Origin: GCA-020352575 sp041635475
GTDB taxonomy: Bacteria > Actinomycetota > Acidimicrobiia > Spongiisociales > JAENVV01
Assembly: GCA_041635475.1 (NCBI GenBank)
Contig: JBFKVA010000078.1
Location: 1-9,451 of the forward strand
Length of the DNA: 9,451 nucleotides
Reading direction: 5' to 3'
This document shows, piece by piece, positions 5,749 to 9,451 of the stretch (position 1 is its first letter; each line of letters starts with the position of its first letter). The notes beneath the pieces are model-generated. The model was not told the origin of the DNA. It worked only from the letters and a program-made list of their open reading frames with translations, and ran no database searches. The position numbers were made by a program, and so were the translations under genes.

Positions 5749-8532
5749 TCAGGATACGGTCGGCGGGGCTACATCCGACGCGGACCTCTCGAGGCCGTCC
5801 CATGACCCGGTCGCGTCCCGTTCGAAGTACGAGGCGTCCATGTCCCACGTGTGGCCGGTGGGCCTGCGCTCAAGGATGTAGCCGAAGCCGTGCGTCCGGT
5901 GGATGGCAAAGCCCCGCTCCTTGACGGCGGCGATGAGCAGCTTGTCCACGTGCCGGTGCACTCGCGGCCAGCCTCCCACTTCCTTGAGGGCCCGTCGATG
6001 GATCGCCATCGCTCCCCCACCGATCGTGCGGCTCCCGGTCTCGGGCTCGCCCGCCACCCGGCGGATCGTCCGGTCACTCGCCTCCAAGTGGATGAACTCC
6101 GCCCCCTTCCCAACGAGGGCCGCGTCCGAGTAGCGGGCGGCCAGCACGAGGTCGGTGAGGTGCTGGGGTCCGTAGTGGTCGTCGTCGTCCATCTTGGCAA
6201 TGAGGTCGCCGGTTGCTTCGGCGGTGGCGAGGTTGAGGACGTCGCCGAAGACGACGTCGGACCCGACCCGGAGGACGGTCACCGCGATGTCACCCATCGC
6301 CCCGGTGTCGACGTCAGCGAACCCGTCGCCGTGGAGGGCGAGGACGAGGTCGAGGGGCCGGTGGTCCTGGATGGCGACCTGGCCCAGGGCGTGGGCGACG
6401 TACTCGGGCCGATTGGTGGCGAGGACGACGGTGACCGACAGTTCCCCGTTGTCGACGAGGCCGGCCCTCATCCTGAGTTGCCGGCGCCGGGCGAAGGCCG
6501 AGTGGCCGGCCAGGGCAGCACGGCGCTGGCGCACGGACGCCAGTTCGCGGGCGTTGGGATCGTCCACATCGACGGGGGCCCGGATGGCGGCTGCCAACTC
6601 GGCACCCAACCACTCGGCCCACGGTCCCTCGCCGGCTGGACGCAGGACGACGCCGCTGGCGGCCACCCGTACGAGCCGGGCGGCCGATGCGCCGTCGCGG
6701 GGCGGTGGCACGACCACCGAACGGTGGCGGCGGAGCGACAGGTGGGCATCGGGGATCCGTCGGTACGTCCGGTCCGCGCCCGAGTGGGCCGGTGTCCAGC
6801 CGACGGGGTTGAAGCGGAGCGGATCGAACGGTGGCACGGCCAGCGGGTTGGGCCCCCGGTCGATCGGCACGAAGGTGCCGCCGCGGGCGGCGATCACCTC
6901 CGCCTGCTTCGAGGACGGGGCCTTGACGCCGTACACGAGGTCCACCCGTTCGCCAATCACCCGCGGCAGCCGGGCGAACCCTTCGCCGCCGGTCGAGTAG
7001 AGGCCGGGCAGGGGAAGGCGGGGCAGCCCGACCCTCGAGACACCGACGACGCCCAGCTTGCGGCGCTTGAGTTTGAGGACGGCAGCGATGCCCGCCCCGA
7101 GCCACGAGACCGTGGCGACGAACTCGTCCCAGCTACGGATGCCCTCCGCCCGGTCCACGACCTTGCGGGCCTTGGGTGGGAGCTTGTCGCGGAACCGTGT
7201 CCCGGCCGCGCTGAGATGGAAGTCCGACGCCCGCATCTCCTTGGACCCGAACACGGCCGCGGCATCCTCCCATCGCGACGGGGAATCGACCCCGACCCGT
7301 CGCAGCGCCCGTGTTCTCCCCATGCGGACCAGCCCTTGGGCGGTACTGACCTCGACCACGCCCGTCGTGGCCGCGGCGTGGGCGAGGCGCCGAATCACCT
7401 TGTCCCCCACCTCGAGGCCGGGCGGCAGTTCGAGGCGGAGTTCGGCGTACGGGTGCATCACTTCGAGGTCTTCGTCACAGACGACGCGGGGGTCGCCCGA
7501 GAACTGGCGGCGAAGCCATTCGGACCCGGCGACGCCCTCGGTGGCCACCCCGACGACGAGGTCGTGGAGGTCGCTGGCGAGGACGGCCTCGACCTGGGAG
7601 GCCAGGGTGGCGGCGGCGAGGCCGGCCCCGTCGATCGCCACCGTGACCCGGGGCACGAGGTACGAGCGGCCGGGTGCCTGGGATCGGAACTCGGGGTGGG
7701 CGATGAGGTGGGCGAGCTTGGCCCGCTGGTCGTGGAGGGAGGCGGACTCGGCTGGGTCTGGTTCGTGCCCGGCTCCCTGGTGGAAGGCGTGGGCGGCTCG
7801 TTCGGGGACGACGATCGCCCCGTCCGTGTAGGTGCGGTAGCCGAACTCGATGTCCTCACCGCCCCACTGGGTGAACGACTCGTCGTATCCGCCAACGTCC
7901 TCGAACAGCGGGCGGCTGATCCCCATATTCCCTCCCGACATCACCCGGAAGTGGTCGCCGTGGTCCCGGAGGAGGTCGTCGGTCTGCCGGAGGTGGGCGT
8001 CGATCCAGGCCGGGATGGGGGCGTCCTGGCCGGCGAAGAGGTCGGCGATGGCGCCCGTCTCCCGGATGAGGGAGGGGTCGATCCCCGCCACCTCGACGTG
8101 GCTGCGGGTGCCGAGGGTGACGATGTCATCGGCCATGTGGTGCCAGCGGGCGTGGGCCTCGACCCATGTCCGCTCGGGGATCATGTCGCAGTCGAGGAAG
8201 AGGATGACGTCCCCGGATCCTTCGGCGGCCCCGCGGTTGCGGGCCCGGGCCAGCCCGAACCCATCGCGTACTTGGGCGACGACCCGGAGCGTTCCCGGGA
8301 ACGGGGGGGCGACGATCGGGGGCGTCGATCCGTCGTCGACGACGACGACCTCGAAGAGGTCCAATGGATACGTCTGGCCCTCGAGGGCGGCCACGGTCCG
8401 TTCGAGTTCGGCCTGGCCCTGGTAGGTGGGGATGACGACGGTCACGGGCAGGGACGGGGTCCATTCCCCGAGCTCGGGCGTTCCGAGGAATCGGTAGTCG
8501 TTGCCCTTGACGTTGGTCCCCGACCGTCTCAC
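5749..8532 (-). CDS. Multi-module glycosyltransferase (two GT2 domains flanking degenerate transferase-like regions)
   Basis: A 927-residue cytosolic or membrane-associated protein. The N-terminal GT-A domain (about 28-255) looks complete: VTVVIPTYQG, VVVVDDGST (D66-D67), FLDCDM with DxD at D114/D116, MSGGNMGISR, and GGYDESFTQWGGEDIEFGYR with Glu226-Asp227. Residues from about 294 to 450 resemble a GT2 fold (VPRVTVAIDGAG, ASQVEAVLASDL) without DxD. About 460-690 resembles a degenerate CgeB-type region: FNPVGW at 574-579 and RVAASGVVL near 626. The C-terminal GT2 domain (about 698-900) has LSVTVVLATNRPEY, LALHGDGF, MDDDDHYG with Asp782-785, and HVDKLL. GTG 8532 is the start because GAGGAAGG precedes it by 6 nt; the same frame stays open further upstream only over the preceding gene. 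It starts 2 nt after that gene's stop. Sugars and linkages are unknown; a polymerising or two-step role is possible. Confidence 0.85.
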   Translation of the reverse strand: MRRSGTNVKGNDYRFLGTPELGEWTPSLPVTVVIPTYQGQAELERTVAALEGQTYPLDLFEVVVVDDGSTPPIVAPPFPGTLRVVAQVRDGFGLARARNRGAAEGSGDVILFLDCDMIPERTWVEAHARWHHMADDIVTLGTRSHVEVAGIDPSLIRETGAIADLFAGQDAPIPAWIDAHLRQTDDLLRDHGDHFRVMSGGNMGISRPLFEDVGGYDESFTQWGGEDIEFGYRTYTDGAIVVPERAAHAFHQGAGHEPDPAESASLHDQRAKLAHLIAHPEFRSQAPGRSYLVPRVTVAIDGAGLAAATLASQVEAVLASDLHDLVVGVATEGVAGSEWLRRQFSGDPRVVCDEDLEVMHPYAELRLELPPGLEVGDKVIRRLAHAAATTGVVEVSTAQGLVRMGRTRALRRVGVDSPSRWEDAAAVFGSKEMRASDFHLSAAGTRFRDKLPPKARKVVDRAEGIRSWDEFVATVSWLGAGIAAVLKLKRRKLGVVGVSRVGLPRLPLPGLYSTGGEGFARLPRVIGERVDLVYGVKAPSSKQAEVIAARGGTFVPIDRGPNPLAVPPFDPLRFNPVGWTPAHSGADRTYRRIPDAHLSLRRHRSVVVPPPRDGASAARLVRVAASGVVLRPAGEGPWAEWLGAELAAAIRAPVDVDDPNARELASVRQRRAALAGHSAFARRRQLRMRAGLVDNGELSVTVVLATNRPEYVAHALGQVAIQDHRPLDLVLALHGDGFADVDTGAMGDIAVTVLRVGSDVVFGDVLNLATAEATGDLIAKMDDDDHYGPQHLTDLVLAARYSDAALVGKGAEFIHLEASDRTIRRVAGEPETGSRTIGGGAMAIHRRALKEVGGWPRVHRHVDKLLIAAVKERGFAIHRTHGFGYILERRPTGHTWDMDASYFERDATGSWDGLERSASDVAPPTVS
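5751..5756 (-). promoter_or_regulatory. Possible internal promoter -10 for the amidase gene
   Basis: Minus-strand TATCCT overlaps the last codons of the upstream glycosyltransferase gene and ends 8 nt before ATG 5742, the same spacing as TACACT at the sugar-phosphate transferase gene. The bases between stop and start (CCCCCG) contain no ribosome binding site. The amidase is therefore either translated by reinitiation after the upstream stop or made from a leaderless message. The hexamer is short and lies in coding sequence, so confidence is low. Confidence 0.25.
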
Positions 8533-8534
8533 CG

Positions 8535-9451
8535 TCAGCCTTCCTCGTCGAGCATGAAGGCGTCGAGCGCCCCCGCCGGAACGAGAGCGTACCGACCGTC
8601 GGCGGCCACGGCCGCATCGACGAGGGCCGGGCTCAGCCATTGGGGAAGACGATCGGTGCGGACGAGGACGAGGTCCCCGTCGGGAACACGTGTCAGGGCG
8701 TCGGGGGTCACCTCGACGGGTTCGAGGTCCCAGTGGTAGGCCATCCACGTCACGTGGGGGATGGGGTGGAGGTACCAGCCGGTCTCCTGGCCGGGTGCCG
8801 GCTCGTGGGACTCGAGCAGCGCCCCCGCCCGGGCCGGCATCTCGAAGTAGCGGTCGTGGAAGAGGTCGCGCTCGATCTCGCTCGACCAAGCGATCGCCAG
8901 GACGAGCATCGCCGCCACCACCACCGCATACCACCAGGCCCGCCCCTCCGTCCCTCGTCCTCCGTCCCTCGTCCCTCCACACACCACGTCCAGCGTGATC
9001 CCCACGGCCGGCACCACGGCGAGGAACCCGTAGAGGTTCCAGTAGTCGTGGATCCACGCGTTGTCGGACGGGCCGAACATGAAGCCGACGACGAGCAGCA
9101 CGAACACCCACACCACGAAGCGGGTCGCGCGATGGGCGAGCCCCACCGGCAGGGCCGCGATCATGAGCCATCGGTAGCCGTCGGGAAGGAGGGCGTCGGC
9201 GAAGAACCACTGGCGGTCGAGGAACTCCCCGAGCGTCCACGGGAAGCTCCAGCGGGCCCCGGCGTGGGCGGCCAGGTCCCCGATCCCGGGGCCGGTGAGC
9301 GTCCATGCCTCCACGATGAGCGCCGCTGCCGACATGGTGATGCCGACGACGATGGTGGGCTGGTCGACTCGCCGCTTGGACAGGAGCCACAACCCGAGCA
9401 CCGCCCCCAGGATGAGCCCTTGCCAGGACGAGGTAACGGCGAAGAATGCGG
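8535..9451 (-). CDS. Polytopic membrane protein, C-terminal part (GT-C-like, 5' end outside window)
   Basis: The frame is open from the right edge (304 residues visible), so the start is missing; the GTG at 9401 lies within a membrane helix and is unlikely to be the start. Hydrophobic segments alternate with short loops: the GLILGAVLGLWLL segment, TIVVGITMSAAALIVEAW, the WLMIAALPVGLA segment, FVVWVFVLLVVGFMFG, a segment around NLYGFLAVVPAVGITLDVV, and AWWYAVVVAAMLVLAIAW. A soluble tail of about 110 residues ends the protein (YLHPIPHVTWMAYHW; DLVLVRTDRLPQWL). The IHDYWNLYGFLAVVPAVG stretch recalls the C-terminal helices of GT39/ArnT-type transferases, which use polyprenyl-phosphate sugars outside the membrane, but the catalytic N-terminal loop is not visible, so the family call is tentative. 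A loop between two helices is encoded by 7-bp repeats (8944-8978). It ends 2 nt before the next gene, indicating coupled translation. Confidence 0.6.
   Translation of the reverse strand, partial: AFFAVTSSWQGLILGAVLGLWLLSKRRVDQPTIVVGITMSAAALIVEAWTLTGPGIGDLAAHAGARWSFPWTLGEFLDRQWFFADALLPDGYRWLMIAALPVGLAHRATRFVVWVFVLLVVGFMFGPSDNAWIHDYWNLYGFLAVVPAVGITLDVVCGGTRDGGRGTEGRAWWYAVVVAAMLVLAIAWSSEIERDLFHDRYFEMPARAGALLESHEPAPGQETGWYLHPIPHVTWMAYHWDLEPVEVTPDALTRVPDGDLVLVRTDRLPQWLSPALVDAAVAADGRYALVPAGALDAFMLDEEG
8539..8546 (-). promoter_or_regulatory. Ribosome binding site that sets the start of the multi-module glycosyltransferase
   Basis: Minus-strand GAGGAAGG lies 6 nt before GTG 8532, inside the last codons of the upstream membrane-protein gene. 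It decides the start against the much longer open frame, which reaches to about 9390 in a non-coding register. Confidence 0.7.
8944..8978. repeat. Five in-frame heptamers inside the membrane-protein gene
   Basis: On the plus strand: CCCTCCG, TCCCTCG, TCCTCCG, TCCCTCG, TCCCTCC, in exact 7-bp register. On the coding (minus) strand the unit rotates to CGAGGGA, close to the CGAGGTA and CGAAGTA units of the two intergenic islands. The segment encodes most of a Gly/Arg-rich loop (GGTRDGGRGTEGR) between two predicted membrane helices and keeps the frame. Confidence 0.8.

Noticed and set aside
8325..8346. GTCGTCGACGACGACGAC-like trinucleotide run as a repeat
   Set aside because: It encodes the conserved VVVVDDGST strand and Asp pair of the GT2 domain, so codon choice for Val and Asp explains it.
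5851..8739. Open frame of 962 codons on the plus strand
   Set aside because: It is antisense to the multi-module transferase and the end of the membrane-protein gene. Its product is low-complexity Gly/Asp/Arg/Val-rich with no recognisable motif, as expected from the mirror frame of GC-rich coding DNA, while the minus strand has clear transferase motifs.
8533..9390. N-terminal extension of the multi-module transferase to about 9390
   Set aside because: That part of the frame is Arg/Pro/His-rich and lies out of register with the membrane-protein gene. A strong ribosome binding site precedes GTG 8532, and the GT2 fold starts about 28 residues later.
9399..9401. GTG as the true start of the membrane protein
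   Set aside because: The frame stays open to the window edge, the residues before it continue a hydrophobic helix, and no ribosome binding site precedes it; the start lies outside the window.

Overview
The window is GC-rich, gene-dense bacterial DNA with strong G/C third-position bias. It looks like a surface-polysaccharide and cell-envelope locus of a high-GC actinobacterium. Three things suggest the class Acidimicrobiia or a close relative: an amidase ending in SLH-type repeats that each carry a Cys pair (GC...CP), a lipoprotein with an Asp/Thr-rich linker, and several genes without Shine-Dalgarno sites whose start codon lies 6-8 nt after a TANNCT hexamer (leaderless style). The taxonomic call is inference; there is no rRNA or marker gene here.

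Layout. (1) 1-109, minus: the first 36 codons of a lipoprotein gene that runs off the left edge. (2) 193-1464, plus: UDP-glucose 6-dehydrogenase (ugd). (3) 1465-1568: convergent gap filled by 7-bp-periodic repeats. (4) 1569-2849, minus: polyprenyl-phosphate sugar-phosphate transferase of the WbaP/WcaJ type. (5) 2850-2994: divergent promoter region with two blocks of 7/8-bp tandem repeats, framed by a 13-bp inverted repeat that contains both candidate -10 boxes. (6) 2995-3933, plus: ExoA-like family 2 glycosyltransferase. (7) 3937-9451, minus: a tightly packed three-gene unit read right to left: a polytopic GT-C-like membrane protein (5' end outside the window), a 927-residue multi-module glycosyltransferase, and a secreted PGRP-type N-acetylmuramoyl-L-alanine amidase with three SLH repeats.

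How the genes fit together (inference from families): Ugd supplies UDP-glucuronate; the sugar-phosphate transferase would start a repeat unit on undecaprenyl phosphate; the ExoA-like and multi-module glycosyltransferases would extend it at the inner membrane face; the GT-C-like protein could add a sugar from a lipid-linked donor outside; the SLH amidase acts on, or anchors to, the cell wall. No flippase, polymerase or chain-length regulator is visible, so the pathway is incomplete here.

The most unusual signal is a family of 7-bp-phased micro-repeats built on CGA-containing heptamers (CGAGGTA, CGAAGTA, CGAGGGA, CGAGCGT and relatives). They occur in three places: a convergent gap, a divergent promoter region, and in frame inside the membrane-protein gene. 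In both gaps the units switch strand midway, giving imperfect palindromes. I saw no tRNA, rRNA, CRISPR array, insertion sequence or riboswitch, and no gene-free stretch over 300 bases.
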